Notes under the pieces: generated by a model | Told to the model about the DNA's origin: nothing | What the model saw: the letters and a program-made list of their open reading frames with translations, nothing else | The model's database searches: none | Shown here: in pieces, positions 1 through 62,047 of the stretch | How the letters are laid out: every line of letters starts with the position of its first letter | Position numbering within the stretch: the first letter of the stretch is position 1 | Translations under genes and position numbers: made by a program | NCBI GenBank assembly: GCA_037975125.1 | Contig: CM075860.1 | Location: 44,461,304-44,525,303 of the forward strand | Reading direction: 5' to 3' | Source: Latrodectus hesperus | Lineage: Eukaryota; Arthropoda; Arachnida; Araneae; Theridiidae | Length of the DNA: 64,000 bases

Positions 1-977
1 AATTGATCTAAATTAATCTAATTCATCGAAAATTCACCGTGAAATAAAATTTCAATCAATAGTCTAAATTCATTAACAAAAAAGTATTTTTCATCTGTTA
101 AATGTAATTTTGTTTTCAAACAAGAGATTATTATAATTTCATGTATGTGAATTCAAATAAAGTTTCATCTTATAAAGAAACCCTTGCATATATTTTCTTA
201 TAGTTATTTGGATCCACGTTAACGAATTCCAGGAAATATAATTAAAAATAATCAGCACTTTCCTTTTATTCTATCATTAAATGAAAAAAAAATTCTAATT
301 AATTTTCATTGAAATACACAATTTTGAAGCTTAATAAAATATTTAGTTAATGTTAAAATTTAAGTAAAAATTAGTTTATAAAATAAGGGAAACTTGTTTG
401 TTTAATATTTGTAAATTTCGTTTCCAAAAATTAAATTTCTTAAAACTAATTTTCACAGATAAAATATTGAATAATATAAAAGAAATATATCACTTCAAGA
501 AACTTATTACATAATAAAGCTTAACAAAATTAAAATTTTTTGTTTAATGTTGAAACAATTGATTTTTTTAAACCAAGAAAAAAAAACTTAAAGTAACCCA
601 TTTATTTTTTCATCTTTTTAACAAGTCTTTTACATGTTTTCAATGTACTTCTGATATATTTTTAAAAACTTATTGGTAGATTGCCACATTTATGTCGATA
701 GCACTCTTTAAATTACCTGACATTTCTTCAAAGTATTTCATATGTTTTCTATTAATATCCAGCCAATAAATATTATTTTAATCTTTCTACTGAACCATGA
801 GGTAAACAAGAAAGATCTTGCCGTTTTCACATTGCCATTAAAGAAGTGAGAATAAGTATGCAAATTAGTGTATTAATGCTTATTCGACGTTGTTTGCTTT
901 GCGGCGTTGTTTGCTTTACGCTTTTGCTTGAAGGAGCTTATTCGGCGTTGTTTGCTTTACAAATTTAAGGTAGGCTC
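1..977. other. AT-rich non-coding stretch, 5' of first visible exon
   Basis: No exon, RNA gene or recognisable transposase is seen here. The only structure is a 13-base word, cgttgtttgcttt, present three times at 888-900, 905-917 and 946-958, in a locally GC-richer patch just before the mariner relic. It is probably an upstream intron of the anoctamin gene, because the first exon seen downstream is internal. Confidence 0.5.
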
Positions 978-1598
978 TATCAGCTGTTGCATCAAGTCGC
1001 CGAATATGTCAAGTGTTTGGGGATAGAGATGTGAATGAACGTACGGCAAGGCATTAGTTTCCCAAATTCAAGTTGGGAAATTTTGTCCTTTGTGATGAAG
1101 CTGGTGTCTGGGGTGGACGAGTCGTCAAGTGGTTAAATTTGAGCTGGCACCAAAGGGCAAAACGCTCACTGCGCTCCTGTACTCGCAGCAATTGGAACGT
1201 GTGCAACAGGAGGAATCAGCACTGGTTAATCGCAAAACTGTTTTGTTCTTGGCCGATAACGCGTGGCCGCATGTCGAGGTGGTGGAAAGAAATACTATAC
1301 AATGACTTGGTTGGGAAACTTTGTGCCATCCTCCTTACTCATCTGACATTGCACCACCAGATTACCACTTCTTCCATTCCCTGGGCAACCATCTTCGTGG
1401 AAAAATCCTTCACCTATGAAGCAGAACCGGCTCCAATCAGTCACGGTTTTCTTTGCGTGCAAGCCCCCCGAGTTTTACCGTAAGATAATTGCGCAGCTGG
1501 AGACACAGTGGCAGAAAGTGGTGGATGCCGATGGTGATTACTTCGAGGACTTACAAGTAGCAACAATTTTTGTAAACCATGTTCTTTTGCGTCATTAA
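978..1598 (+). pseudogene. Decayed, internally deleted mariner transposase
   Basis: Frame-shifted remains of a mariner transposase. The 5' part reads in pieces as the N-terminal helix-turn-helix region (about 990-1095, with NERTA and FPKFKLGNF). After about 1100-1135 the reading jumps to the C-terminal half: LLYSQQLERVQQ, the catalytic-Asp motif LADNAWPHV, the last-Asp motif HPPYSSDIAPPDYHFF, and the terminal KPPEFYRK and VDADGDYFED. The middle third, which should carry the first catalytic Asp, is missing. Several frameshifts and stops make it non-functional. No clear terminal inverted repeats were found. A second copy at 21397-21985 has the same gap. Confidence 0.85.
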
Positions 1599-2766
1599 GT
1601 AGGGCAAGAGCTTTCTTTTTCACCTTGTATACATTTAAGTGGGAGTGTCGACATTAAATATTATTCTAGTTTTCTCCTTCTGTTTGGCAGTTAAAGCATT
1701 ATCTGTTAAGAAATATTCAATTAATAGAAATGAAGCAAATTGGCGTCATAAATATTTCAATGAGCTTCATTTGGCTTGTGTTGAACATGGAATGTTAAAA
1801 CTCAGCTAAAACTATTTCCAATCGTACACATAAATAACAATGAATGAATTCATGAATTTCATGTATACAATGAATTTTTCATAACTATGAAATGTATTTT
1901 TTTCGTTTGTGGGATTTTTCCTGTGTATTTTTATGTGTATGATTTTTTAGTAATTCTGGTAAAATTAACAAATTCGCAAAAAAAAAAAAAAAAGAAAGTC
2001 AAAACGAAAGAATTTAAAGTAAATGACATAGATGATCTATGAAATTTCATTGCAGTTTCTTTCACTTTTTATAATTTGCTAATGTAATTTATTTTGACCC
2101 TTTCTCTATCGTATTTATTTAATTATAATTCGTTAAAAAATTTATTTTAGAACAGCCATCTTTTGTATTACGTGGATACTTAATTATGTTTGACTGTATG
2201 AAAATGTATAGTCTGAAAGTTTATCATTCTTTAGTTAAATATTACTAATTAAACTTAAAAATGATATTGATTAATTTTCAAAATTAAATAATCTTAATTC
2301 AAAGCAAGGACTTTAAAACTTTATATAAAGAAACTTTGAAATTTTTACTTTTTTTCTATAATTATTGTAAGAAAAAGAAGCATTTCCTTCGAATTTTAAT
2401 TAACGTAATTTATTCTAGCTTTTATCATATGCTTGTAAAAATGAAAATTAAATGATTTTGTGATAACTAGCTTAATTTGCATAGAAAATCTTGAGTGGGT
2501 TAAACTATTAAATTTCCTACCTCAAACAAAATAAATTGTTAACAAATTACTTTAAAACATTATTCATAATTGATTAGCAATGTTTGTCAATATTTTTGTT
2601 TTAATAATTTTTCTATTAAATTGTTTCAAAAACTTGCCATAAATTATAAATTACTTACGAGTTAATTACTTTATTTAATTAAATATCTCATGTCTATGTT
2701 TGATAAAGAAAACTTGCTTCGAAAATCATTTTACTCCCTAAATTTGATTACAATTAATTGACAATA
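1599..2766. other. AT-rich non-coding stretch
   Basis: Low-complexity A/T-rich DNA with homopolymer runs (for example poly-A at about 1979-1993). I see no coding, RNA or repeat signal. Confidence 0.5.
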
Positions 2767-2768
2767 TA

Positions 2769-3661
2769 TTAGGTTGGTGCGTATGAAATGTCGGATTCTT
2801 AAGTGATTGTATAAAACTGCATATCTTTCTTCAAAAGCTGTTTATTCAATCAAAGTATGCTCCAGTCGCTTCAATACACTTCTCCCAACGAGATTTTAAA
2901 GCGTAGATGCCTGTCTTAAAAAAATTTTGGTCTTTAGAATTAATAAACTCTGATATCGAGTTTTTTAGACTGTCTTCATTTTCATAGTGTTTGCCCCTTA
3001 AAAACAGCTCTAAATGCTTGAAAAAATGAAAATCGGTCGGCGAGAGATCCGGTGAATATGGTGGATGCTGCAATGATGAGCATACGTTTAACCGATCCAG
3101 CTTATTTCGCTCTGTCAGTGCGTGCGGTACCCACTTGTCCATCTTCTTAACCTTGCCAATCTCAGAAAGGTGTCTCAATATCGTTGTATGGTCAACTTTC
3201 ATCCTGATAGCAAGTTCCCTCGTGGATACGGCTGGATTCGCTTCCACTAGAGCCTTCAGGTCATCATTCTTCACAGACGTTTTGGGTCTTCCGCGCGGCT
3301 CATTTTGCAGTGAAAAATCGCCAGTCCGAAATTTTTCGAACCAACGCTGCACTTTCCGATCGTTAACCGTATTCTCCCCAAACGCTTGGTTTATGTTGCG
3401 TGCAGCTTTTGCAGCACTATTACCAAGTTTGTACTCATATAAGAAAATGACGCGAATGTCGGCAGAATTCATATCGGCAATAAACTCAAAAGAAATAAAA
3501 AAGGGAAGACCTTCGAGAAAACCTATTTTGCTGAAATGAGTCTCTGGCAATGGACAATACGAGTATGAATGAGGTTATGCCAAATACAAAAGTATAACGA
3601 AAACAGGGAGGAAAACGTCCGCATGTAAAGAGAATCCGACATTTTATACGCACCAACCTAA
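2769..3661 (-). mobile_element. Short mariner element with TIRs and TA target duplication
   Basis: Both ends carry inverted repeats of about 31 bp beginning ttaggttggtgcgtat, with one mismatch seen in the first 30 positions. TA dinucleotides flank the element at 2767-2768 and 3662-3663, as expected for Tc1/mariner insertion. The element is 893 bp, against about 1.3 kb for a complete mariner, so roughly 400 bp is missing inside. The near-identity of the ends and the open frame suggest a fairly recent insertion, or one kept by continued mobilisation in trans. Confidence 0.93.
2846..3472 (-). CDS. Internally deleted mariner transposase, open frame
   Basis: A continuous frame on the minus strand. 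I chose the Met codon at 3470-3472 (MNSADIRVIFLYEYKLG) because homology to mariner transposases starts there; the frame is open upstream to a Met at 3548-3550, but that extension looks like non-coding leader. Residues 1 to about 115 contain the two helix-turn-helix DNA-binding units (KVQRWFEKFRTGDF, the GRPKT linker, TTILRHLSEIGKVKK). The frame then passes at about LDRLNVCSSL straight to HPPYSPDLSPTDFHFF, which carries the last Asp of the D,D34D triad, and ends in the normal C-terminus (RWEKCIEATGAYFD). The first two catalytic Asp residues are lost, so it can bind DNA at best and cannot cut. Confidence 0.85.
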   Translation of the reverse strand: MNSADIRVIFLYEYKLGNSAAKAARNINQAFGENTVNDRKVQRWFEKFRTGDFSLQNEPRGRPKTSVKNDDLKALVEANPAVSTRELAIRMKVDHTTILRHLSEIGKVKKMDKWVPHALTERNKLDRLNVCSSLQHPPYSPDLSPTDFHFFKHLELFLRGKHYENEDSLKNSISEFINSKDQNFFKTGIYALKSRWEKCIEATGAYFD

Positions 3662-3848
3662 TATTTATATTGTATGTAATTTTGTAAGCAATCAAACAAG
3701 TCCATTTACCTTAAAATATGATCAAATTTGCTCAGTTAGTCTCGTTTTATGGAATCATTTGTGCTGGCTTACATTTTTTGATTTATTTGAGAAAGATAAA
3801 AACCTGTAAGAAAAGTCTTTATCTGTAATGAGTTTTGTTTGATTGCAG
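3662..3848. other. Intron sequence ending in acceptor of exon 1
   Basis: T-rich sequence leading to gattgcag at 3841-3848, the acceptor of the first visible anoctamin exon. Confidence 0.6.
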
Positions 3849-50852
<47,004 letters not shown>

Positions 50853-53800
50853 ACCATCCCCGAGTTCCTTCGCCAGTCCTTTACCCCAAAAGTTGCTTGA
50901 CATAGGAGGAAGAATCACATCTCAAGATGGTGGCTTTCCCTGGTTCTAGTTCCAAAAAAAAAAATTAGTTCTGTTTGTATGGGTCGACAGTCTGTGGTTA
51001 CGTCTCCAACAATGGTCAGAGAAAAGGATTTCCTGGTTCTATTACTCCCTGTGATACCGCTAATGACCTCTGTGTTCCAACAATGTCAAGTGTCCTGTGA
51101 TGCCATTTCATACATATATTATACATTCGAACATTCCTTTCTTCCTAGAGCATTCCTAGTATTGGGGAATGCTTCAACACATCTGCTTGTCTTTCACGTT
51201 TTCCTTGTGAAAAATAGTGATCCTCTGTTATTATATTCTCCAGCTTATGCAAGCTTATTCAAAGTATAAATGTTTTAGATTTTTAAAAACAAGTGCTTTT
51301 TAGGCTTAAGCATATGAATTAACAAGATCAATAGATTCAATTTGGTTCAATGTACGATTTTTTTTCTGGAATGATTTTAATTAGTTTTTATTGTTTGCTT
51401 TAATAACAAAATTATTTCATTAGCAATCGAACAAATTTAATAAATGAAAACGAATAACAGTTATTTCAAAAAAAATATTTAAAAGATAAATATTGTATTC
51501 TAAAAAAAAAATAGAGGAAATTGAATAACTGTGTCAAAATATCTAAATGATCTTGTTCATTATTATTCTTTGAAATTAAATTGTAGTTTGCATTTAGTTA
51601 AAATCAAAGTTGTCTTAAATGTTATTAATATTTATTTTTCAAAAAATAATAGGATTTGTTTCTTATGAGATTTTACATTTATGACAAATTTCATTAATAT
51701 TTTCCGTAGAATGTAATGATACGATAATGTTTTTCATTATATATTTTAGTTATGTTAAACTTTATTAGTGTTTTTAAAACTTTAAGAGCAAGTTAAAAAT
51801 AATGACATGTTTTTGATATGTTTTAATTATGTATATACTTTATAATATTTTCAAAAGGTAAAATATTTAATGGTAAACTAAAAATCCCTGAGGCCAACGA
51901 TGATAAATTATTTTTAATAAGTAATTCAAAATTTAGAAAAAAATATCTTTTGTTTCACAAATTATATTTCATATTGCAGATAATTCTTTTAAAATTTATA
52001 TTGAACTTTATATATTATTTTTCTTAAGTTTTCTAATATTAAATCCTGGAAACCAAAATTTTGAATTTTTGAAAATTGTAAAATTTTACAACTATTAGGA
52101 GTTGTTATGTATAATATTACTGGAATCAATCAACACTAAAGTTATTTTTTTGTTTTTCAAAATTATTTTGACTATAGAAATTACAGAAATATAGAAATAT
52201 GTTCCACTCAATTTAAAAGACTTCTTAACATTAAAGCAACACATCACCAAAAATAAAATTATATTATTTATCAATAACTATAAATAAAATATTCTCATCA
52301 ATAATTACATATAAAATATTCATGAAATTTTAATTTTAATAATTGATTTATTTTTTAAAATTAAGTAACTAATCTAATAAAAAATGAATTTCACATTTTA
52401 TTTATTTTTTGTTTTATTAATAAAATTTCTTTGTTGTCAGTATGGTTTATTTAAGTTAATTTATCTTATAATCTCATGATAAGTTTGTGAAAATAGTACA
52501 TTTCAAATAGAAAATCGTAATATTTATAAATTAATCAAGTATACATGTAGGCTTAAAAATATTTTTAAAATCTTTAAATATCTTTATAACCTTTTATAAA
52601 GTATTTATAAAACTGATTGTGCCACACACACACACAGTTAACTGTTTGAAAATATCTTTTCATTCATTGTTTTTTTTAAATTAAAAATTTAATTTTTGTT
52701 TATTTTTTTGCTTGTTGATTAATCTGATTTTAATTGCTTTCAATAATATTTTGATGTAATTATAAAAATTATTAAAAAATTAAGTATTTATTATTGTTGA
52801 TTTGTTTTATTTTTACCTGGCAGATTTTTAAAATATCTTTCAGAATTTAGTTTTGATTGAAATTTTTAGTTGATAAAATATAGAATATTAAAAACGATAG
52901 CTTTTAAAATTGTTTAGTTAATTTTGATTTTAGCTATTTTAAAAAGATAATTTAAAGTAGTTAAATATATATTTCTAGGACAATTTTGCTTAATTTTTTG
53001 TTTGAACTAATTATTTTGATTTTAAAATTTCTTTGTGTTTGAATATTGTTATATGTGCGTATTCCTGAATTTGTGTAATATATATTTTAAATGCTAGTGC
53101 ATAAATAAAATATGAAATTAAGGAGTTATTAAAATATCAATGTGCTTTGAAATCATTTTATTCTAGTTGTTTTATATTAGATATTAATCATGCTTGATAT
53201 AATAAAATTATATCAGACGTTAATTTTATAATCAACTAATTAATTTAATTTCATAGTCAAATTCTACGTCATATTTTTACTTGATAAATTAATTATTATA
53301 CTATAAAAATTATATCAGAAACATGCTAGATGATTTGTGATATGGTCTCTTCTTTTGCAATATATTTCCGTAAGTCCTTAAATTCTGAAAGTCAAATTCT
53401 TACATCATATTTACTTGATAACTTAATTATTATATAAAAGTTTTATCAGTAACATGCTAGGTGATCTGTTACATGTTCTTCTTGTACAACTTTTCCATGC
53501 ACCCTAAAATCTCTTTGTTACTTGGATGCTGTATTTTATTTAAAGAAAAGCTGAATTAAAAGAATATTATCTGTTTTTTTATATTTTATCAGCATTTCTA
53601 AATTTAAAATTAAATTTTTTATATTTTCCTTCAAACATATTTGAAGCATTTATTCTTAGTACAAGAGGTAATCTAAGCTAAGAAACAATCAATTTGCAAT
53701 CAAATCTATTTGTTAATGTTTGCATATTTTTGAGAATATTTTTTAAAAATATTATTTAATAAAAGTGAAATTTCTACGCTTCTATAAATTGTAGATAAAT

Positions 53801-55915
53801 TTATAGGCCTAAGAAAAATTACTTATTAAAATAATCTATTAGAACTTAAGATTTAATCAATTAAGCATCAAATTAAATGCTAGTTTTATAACTAAGCTAT
53901 CTTACAAAGATGGTAATCTATAGCTGACGACTCAATAGACACAAATTATAGTTTATTAATACCAAATGAACTAGTTATTTCTAGTTTAGTAATATTTCTC
54001 GTAAGTGAAAGCAATGCATAAATATAAAATATTTATATAATATATTTTATATAAATTTATAAAAAACTAGAAATCACAAACTCTGTATAACTAACCAGAT
54101 TGTTTAATGCATTAATTAATAGACAGGAATAAATGAATAAGTCAAATATAGTAACTTATTTAATTTTTTAAATTATATTTTAGTTTTTTAATTCTTATTA
54201 ACGTATACTTTTATATTATTATATAATCGAAGTATGTATTCTTATACAATTAATGAATATAATTACTAAAATGTGAATTAATGAAATTTGATAAAAAAAT
54301 TATCTCTGGCCTTTTTTTATTAAATTGTAATTTTTTATGTTTTAAATATTTATTATTAAATATTTTTTATATTTATGATTTTATTTCGAGTGTAAAAGTT
54401 ATTTTTATTTAATGCTCTTTTCCTAATTTTTTTTACCTTCTAACTTGAGTTAAATGTTAGAGTAAAATAATTGAATATTAAAGCAATACACATTTTTACA
54501 TTAAAAGTTAAAGGAAATAGAAGAACACACTTCACTATTTATATTTATTAAAATTATTATTATCTTCTAAAAATTTGAGTATGATATTTAAAAAGTATTA
54601 AAAAAGATAGCTATATTTAGTTTGGAAAACTACTTTATCAAACTTTAATTTCCGACTTACAAATGTCTTAAATTTTATTAATGAGATCTTTTTCGGATTA
54701 ATTTCGATTTTGTAATGCTGAGTTAAATTTAAAAATTATGATTACATATTTTTATAAAGCCTGTTTCATAACTCCCAAATTTGTAGTCATCTTAATTAAA
54801 AACCTGCAGTAGCTTAACAATTTTTGGCGCCAATAATTCTAGTAAAAATTGCATGTCCATTTAAGAACTTATCAATGTTTTTATTTCAAACTCAGATTAT
54901 TCAAATATCTAAATATTAGGTAGAACAATATTTTCGATTTCCAAGTATCTCTGAGCAGTTTTGATGTTTATTTCAATTTTTACAAGATAATTGTTTGTCC
55001 AAAAATTTATTTATCCCATTTAAATGTAATTATTGAAAACTTAATAATATTAAACTTATTTAAAAATACTAATAGACTCTTACGTTGTTGCACATGCTGA
55101 TGATAATTTAATCTAATATCTAAGTAATCGAAACAATAATTTAATAATGAGTTACGTTTTGTGTATAATGCATAATTTGAGTGCATAAGTTGTTATGTAT
55201 TCCTTTCGGCATTATTATTTCACATTCGTAATCAATTGCATAGCACAAACACAAATATTTAAATAAATAGGAATAGAATTTGTTTAATTTAGAAATTAAC
55301 TTCAATTAAAATTGAAAAAGTCATTTAATTTAAATACCTTTATTTTTCAAAAGTTGTGGATTGAATATTAACTTAAAAATGAATAGAAAAAAATTTCGAC
55401 AAAATTAAAACCATTCGTCTGGTTAAGTATTTTTACGCGTATTTTAAATAAGTGTGTCTGAAAAATAGTAAAGTTATCGGAAAATCTCAAATATAAGTAC
55501 TTAGAAGCTTTTGAATACTGCGTATCTCTCGAATCTTGTACTGAAAAACGAATTAGAATAAAATGTTTACAGGTTACGACATTAACTTAATAATGAATAT
55601 CTAGCTTGGTTGGACTATTGTTATAAGTTTTCAGTTGTTCTGCCGGATGAAGCCGCTAAATAAAGACTATTAACTGTGAACCACAGTTAAGTGACGAGGT
55701 CTAAACTTGAGCTAGTGGTAACTATATGAAATTGACACACCATATCAATGGAAAGACATTATATCTGGAAAAAAATGATCATGCCCAAGTTCTCTGAACT
55801 TTACTCTCTTTGATTAAGACTAACATCGAAGTCTCAATGTTGTAGATACGATAAAACAAATTATTTCCTCTACATTGACATCGCAGACTTACAATTAATT
55901 TTAAACAATATATTT
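50853..55915. other. 3' untranslated region and A/T-rich 3' flank
   Basis: The transcript end cannot be fixed. AATAAA at 51439-51444 is one candidate poly(A) signal among several in this A/T-rich DNA. A 96-codon frame at 50979-51269 lies in the likely 3' UTR and has no recognisable family. From 51300 to 55915 I see no exon or repeat family. Confidence 0.45.
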
Positions 55916-56165
55916 GGAACTAGTACGATATATCCCCCAATTGGCAATATTTGTGAGTTTATTCGTCGCCTACTGAATGAATATTTTTTGAACTGGAAAT
56001 TTCCTTTAGTCCGCCGAATTGAAAGACTGGACAAAAATTTCAAACACTATTGCCAGTTATGAAAAAATCATATGTACGACGCCAAAATAACATAAAATAC
56101 AAAAAAACCAAACCTAAGTAAAAAAGAAAAAAAAAAACTCGAAAAGCAACAGAAAATTAAATTGA
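55916..56165 (+). repeat. Unclassified dispersed repeat, copy 2
   Basis: ggaactagtacgatatatcc at the start, then cgccgaattgaaagactgga, and aaactcgaaaagcaac near the end. It matches the 5689-6018 copy in order but lacks that copy's 3' part. Confidence 0.65.
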
Positions 56166-56529
56166 CAATACTTTTCAAGAGGATATATTTAGATAGAGAA
56201 GTAAATGTTTTCTTATTAAAATTTAAATAATTTTGTATAGGAATTAAGAATTTTTTAAAATTAAGTTCCCGATCATAATGGTTACTTTTTATGGAATTAT
56301 GTGAAACAGCACTAGATTAAACTCTAGTTTTTAAATTTTATTGGTTTTACGCTACCTATTCTATAAAATTATTAAACATAAGAAAAATTAAATACTATTT
56401 TATACAAAACTAGAATAATCCCATTTATTTGAATTTTCTGATTTTGTCATTAAGATTTTTGTTTAATGATTTCAGGTTTTCATCCAAATAATGTTTTTGA
56501 ACACAGTTCCCTGATACAAAACATTACTT

Positions 56530-56803
56530 GGAACTAGTAGGATTTATCCTCCATCGGCGACTTTTACTACTTTTTTTCATTGCCATGCAATTCTAACACT
56601 GTTGCCCCCCCCCCTTTGTTTAAGGAAAAACTAAATACATGACGTAAAACACGAGAAAAAATCAAATCTATCATCAAAAAAAAAAAAAAATCCAAAAAAG
56701 CAACAAAAATTCAAATTGGCAACACAAAAGGGAAAATTGGAAACACTATAATCAAAACAAAGGACTGCAGATTTGGCGAGAAATCTCTTAGGGTGAAATA
56801 TCA
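56530..56803 (+). repeat. Unclassified dispersed repeat, copy 3
   Basis: ggaactagtaggatttatcc at the start, poly-C at about 56606-56614, and the full 3' part (attggcaacacaaaaggg, aatcaaaacaaagga, agatttggcgagaaatctc). It lacks part of the 5' region that copies 1 and 2 share. Confidence 0.65.
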
Positions 56804-57763
56804 TATTTATACTCATTACTTAATAGGGAACTTAAAATATCTAAATTAAACGAGAAAATTGGGAATCGAAATTTCGATTTACATTATTTTTCGAGAATCG
56901 TAGAATTCACAATTCAGGTATTCGTGTGCCCTATATCTGGAAAAGCTAAGCCATTGGTTTTAAATGTAATTCATTACTTCTAATAAATTTTATCTGCCTC
57001 AGTTTTCATAAAAATTCGCCAAATAATTTTAATGCAAAATTGCATTTATCAGAAAAGATGAGAAATTTACTTAATACGATTAGTAGAAGTTTCCAAGTGC
57101 TATAAACTGCTTAAATGCCCTCATGTGTTTCTCTACTTACGCATTAAAGTAATTTATTCAATATAAAATAATATTTTGTATACATAATTGTTATTTATAT
57201 ATATTGTGCATTGTATTGTCAAATTATTTGAAGAATTATGTTCTCATATTTGTATATATTGTTCATTCTTAAATGTAACATTATTCAATCTTACACTTTG
57301 TATGTTTCTTATATAATTATATATTTCTGCTTAGTTTATTTTTATCTGCATTCTACTGTGTTAGATTTTGTGTGTAATATCTCGCTATTTATTCTAAGAA
57401 TCCTGAATAAAATATCTGAAATAATAACCTTAACTTATTTTAGTTTTATATATTTTTCCTACCTAATACATTTAACTTATACTTAATTATAGAAGACATT
57501 AATACCTTATGGCTTATCTAAAAAGTGTTTTCCTTAAATTCCCGGAATGGCATCTAAGACTAAAAACTGTTATGTAAGACAGCAGTAAATTTCCATAGAT
57601 TCTTTATTCAAAGATGTTTTAAACCACTAAATTTCCGATTTAATTTTGAATATTGAATTTATTGCAGATTTTTTAATAATTAATCTTTATACAATTAACA
57701 ATTTTTATAATAAAATGTCATTAAATTTAAAGAATCATAAATAATAACTAACAATAGAACACC
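56804..57763. other. A/T-rich non-coding stretch
   Basis: Nothing recognised; an 82-codon frame at 57238-57486 is compositional (Tyr, Ile, Leu, Phe-rich). Confidence 0.45.
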
Positions 57764-58019
<256 letters not shown>

Positions 58020-58096
<77 letters not shown>

Positions 58097-58117
58097 TAGA
58101 TAGATATAGATAGATAC
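58020..58117. repeat. (TA)n passing into (GATA)n
   Basis: Directly follows the palindrome: about 75 bp TA, then gatagatagatatagatagat. Confidence 0.95.
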
Positions 58118-58958
58118 ATTTTCTAGAAAAAATACGTTGAATTTCTTTTAGCAGTTTTACGTTTGGAAAACAAACGTGAAAATGAAACATTAAAATTCAA
58201 TGTGAAATAAAAGTTTGTATCTTTGATATATTTAAAAGAGCCTAAAAACAGATACGTGAAAAAAATTATAGTTGTAACTGACTACTCTTTAAGTAAAACT
58301 CGGATTTTTAGAAAATCTTGAGAATTCATTTATTTTTGTAAAATTTGATAATTAAAAAAAACTATAAAATTAAACATAATTTTTTAGATTAATTATAAAA
58401 CTCAAGAGAGACTCAAAAGGGATTAGGTGAACTAATTTTAATTTCTGCAAAAAGTTTCCACATCAGAATAATATGCAGATTTTGAAAAATGCATTCATTG
58501 TATATGAATACAAGAATTCAAAATCATTGTACGTGAACGCAAGATCATACAAAATACATTTCAGATAAAAATACACTTCCGGTATTTTTCACTTATCTTG
58601 TCTAGCTCATGGACACACTTAATATCTCAAGTTTAGTTCGTGTTTATTAACCTACCAGCTATTTTTTACGCAAGCATAAAAAAACATTTAAATTAATTAA
58701 TTGTGTTTTGTTTTGTATTGAAAATATAGGAGATTTGTATTATTTAATGTTTACATTCGTTTTGATTTTTCATATTTAAAATGTATAAAAAAAATAAAAA
58801 AGCACTGATGTAGCGATAATTGAATCAATATGGTGCCAAACATAAGCGGCGCATTTTTAACAGAAAACTACTGATCTTGCTTATCAAAACAGAAATACAA
58901 AACTCACCTAACAATTTGAAATATAAATCCCAGGCACTATTCACAATACACATTTTTA
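58118..58958. other. A/T-rich non-coding stretch
   Basis: Nothing recognised on either strand. Confidence 0.45.
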
Positions 58959-59204
58959 GGCACTACAATCCAGAATGACAAATTCTGAATTTGATGATAT
59001 TTTGGCAGATTTTCTTATGTAACTGGCAACCTGTCTTTTATTATGTCATAGATATGGAGACCTATAAGAATTATGCCGAAAATTCTATTTTGCCAACCCT
59101 GGTATTTACTTCATCCCGCATGTCACAATACATCATCTTATCAAAATTTTTACTTCTCCAAAAAATTCAGAATTTTGCATCATGGATTATACGGCATCTG
59201 TGCC
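58959..59204. mobile_element. Short inverted-repeat element, copy 1 (diverged)
   Basis: Left end ggcactacaatccagaatga, right end ggattatacggcatctgtgcc. It is colinear with 61150-61404 (shared aaattctga, ttttcttatgtaactgg / ttttcttgtttatctgg, agaaaattctattttg-like, gtcacaatac/atgtcatctt). No ORF. Confidence 0.7.
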
Positions 59205-59406
59205 TATTTTTATTTAATTTTCTTCATGTAACATGAAGAGTTATTATATTAAAAATATATATTTTACTAACCATATACTAAGAGTATATTATATGTAAAT
59301 TCATTAATTAGGAATAATTATGCATAAATAAAAATAAATATTAAATAAATATTCTTATCAAGAAAATACTAATTTTGATCTTGTGGCATTTGAATTTTTT
59401 CTATCC

Positions 59407-59410
<4 letters not shown>

Positions 59411-59486
<76 letters not shown>
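59411..59486. repeat. (TA)n microsatellite, left part
   Basis: TA array continuing on the far side of a 63-bp LINE fragment. Confidence 0.95.
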
Positions 59487-61149
<1,663 letters not shown>

Positions 61150-61404
61150 AGATGCCATATAATCCAGCATGCCAAATTCTGAGTTTAGTAGGTGTTTTTT
61201 TTTTATGGCGAATTTTCTTGTTTATCTGGTAACCCGATTTTTATTACGTAATAGAGATAAAAACCTATAAGAGTTAACTAGAAAATTCTATTTTGGCAAC
61301 TTTAGTATCTATGTCATCGCGAGACGTCACAATATGTCATCTTGATTATATTTCTTCGTCGCAAAAAATTTTCAAAATTTGGCATGTTGGATTAAACGGC
61401 ATCT
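61150..61404. mobile_element. Short inverted-repeat element, copy 2
   Basis: Ends agatgccatataatccagca tgccaaatt and, complemented, agatgccgtttaatccaaca tgccaaatt: inverted repeats of about 33 bp with five mismatches. 255 bp long, no coding capacity. The target duplication is unclear, so the superfamily cannot be named. Confidence 0.78.
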
Positions 61405-62039
61405 GTTCCAATTCGTGTGCTGTGCACTTTTTTCGAACTATTTATTAAGCTAAATAATTATTTCGTTTCATGTCAAAAAAAGCACTTCGATTAAACCTAA
61501 TCTTTATTGTGAGACGGCATGTCATTGAAAACAAGAAGCGTAGAACTATTTTTTTTATTAGGAATTTGGAATTTTCTCATTTTTTACCAGATTTCTTCCG
61601 TTGATACTATAGCTCAACTGTTACTGAATCAATTCGAAAATAAATTTTAATAATTCTGACCCTTTTTAGAATTTATTTCAAGCAAGTTTCTAAGTTTTTG
61701 ATGTTCTTCAATAATTTCTATTATTTTCCTAATTTGAAAGAATTTCTGAGACGTTAATGTTTTACGAAGAATTGGAGAAATCAACGGCCCATTTTACATA
61801 AAGCACTAAAGGCAAAAAAGTATATTATGGGAATTCTTAAATTCATAGCTAGATTCTACAAATGCTTTAGTGTGGAAGATGTATGTGAAAAGTGAAATGT
61901 ATTTAACAGAACAATTTTTTCCAATAAAAATTGTATTTTGTAGTTTTTATAACTAAATGCTCATTATTTTCTGAATTTTCATTGTGACAGTAGTGGCTAG
62001 TAATTAGTATTGCCTTTTAAAAATGTGAACAAATCAATG
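61405..62039. other. A/T-rich non-coding stretch
   Basis: Nothing recognised. Confidence 0.45.
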
Positions 62040-62047
62040 ATCTGCTG

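Noticed and set aside
1..3848. Missing 5' exons of the anoctamin gene
   Set aside because: Searched both for the N-terminal domain codons and for AG/GT-bounded open segments; nothing matched the family, so the exons must lie outside the window.
50979..51269. 96-codon ORF after the anoctamin stop
   Set aside because: No homology, no splice or start evidence; most likely 3' UTR.
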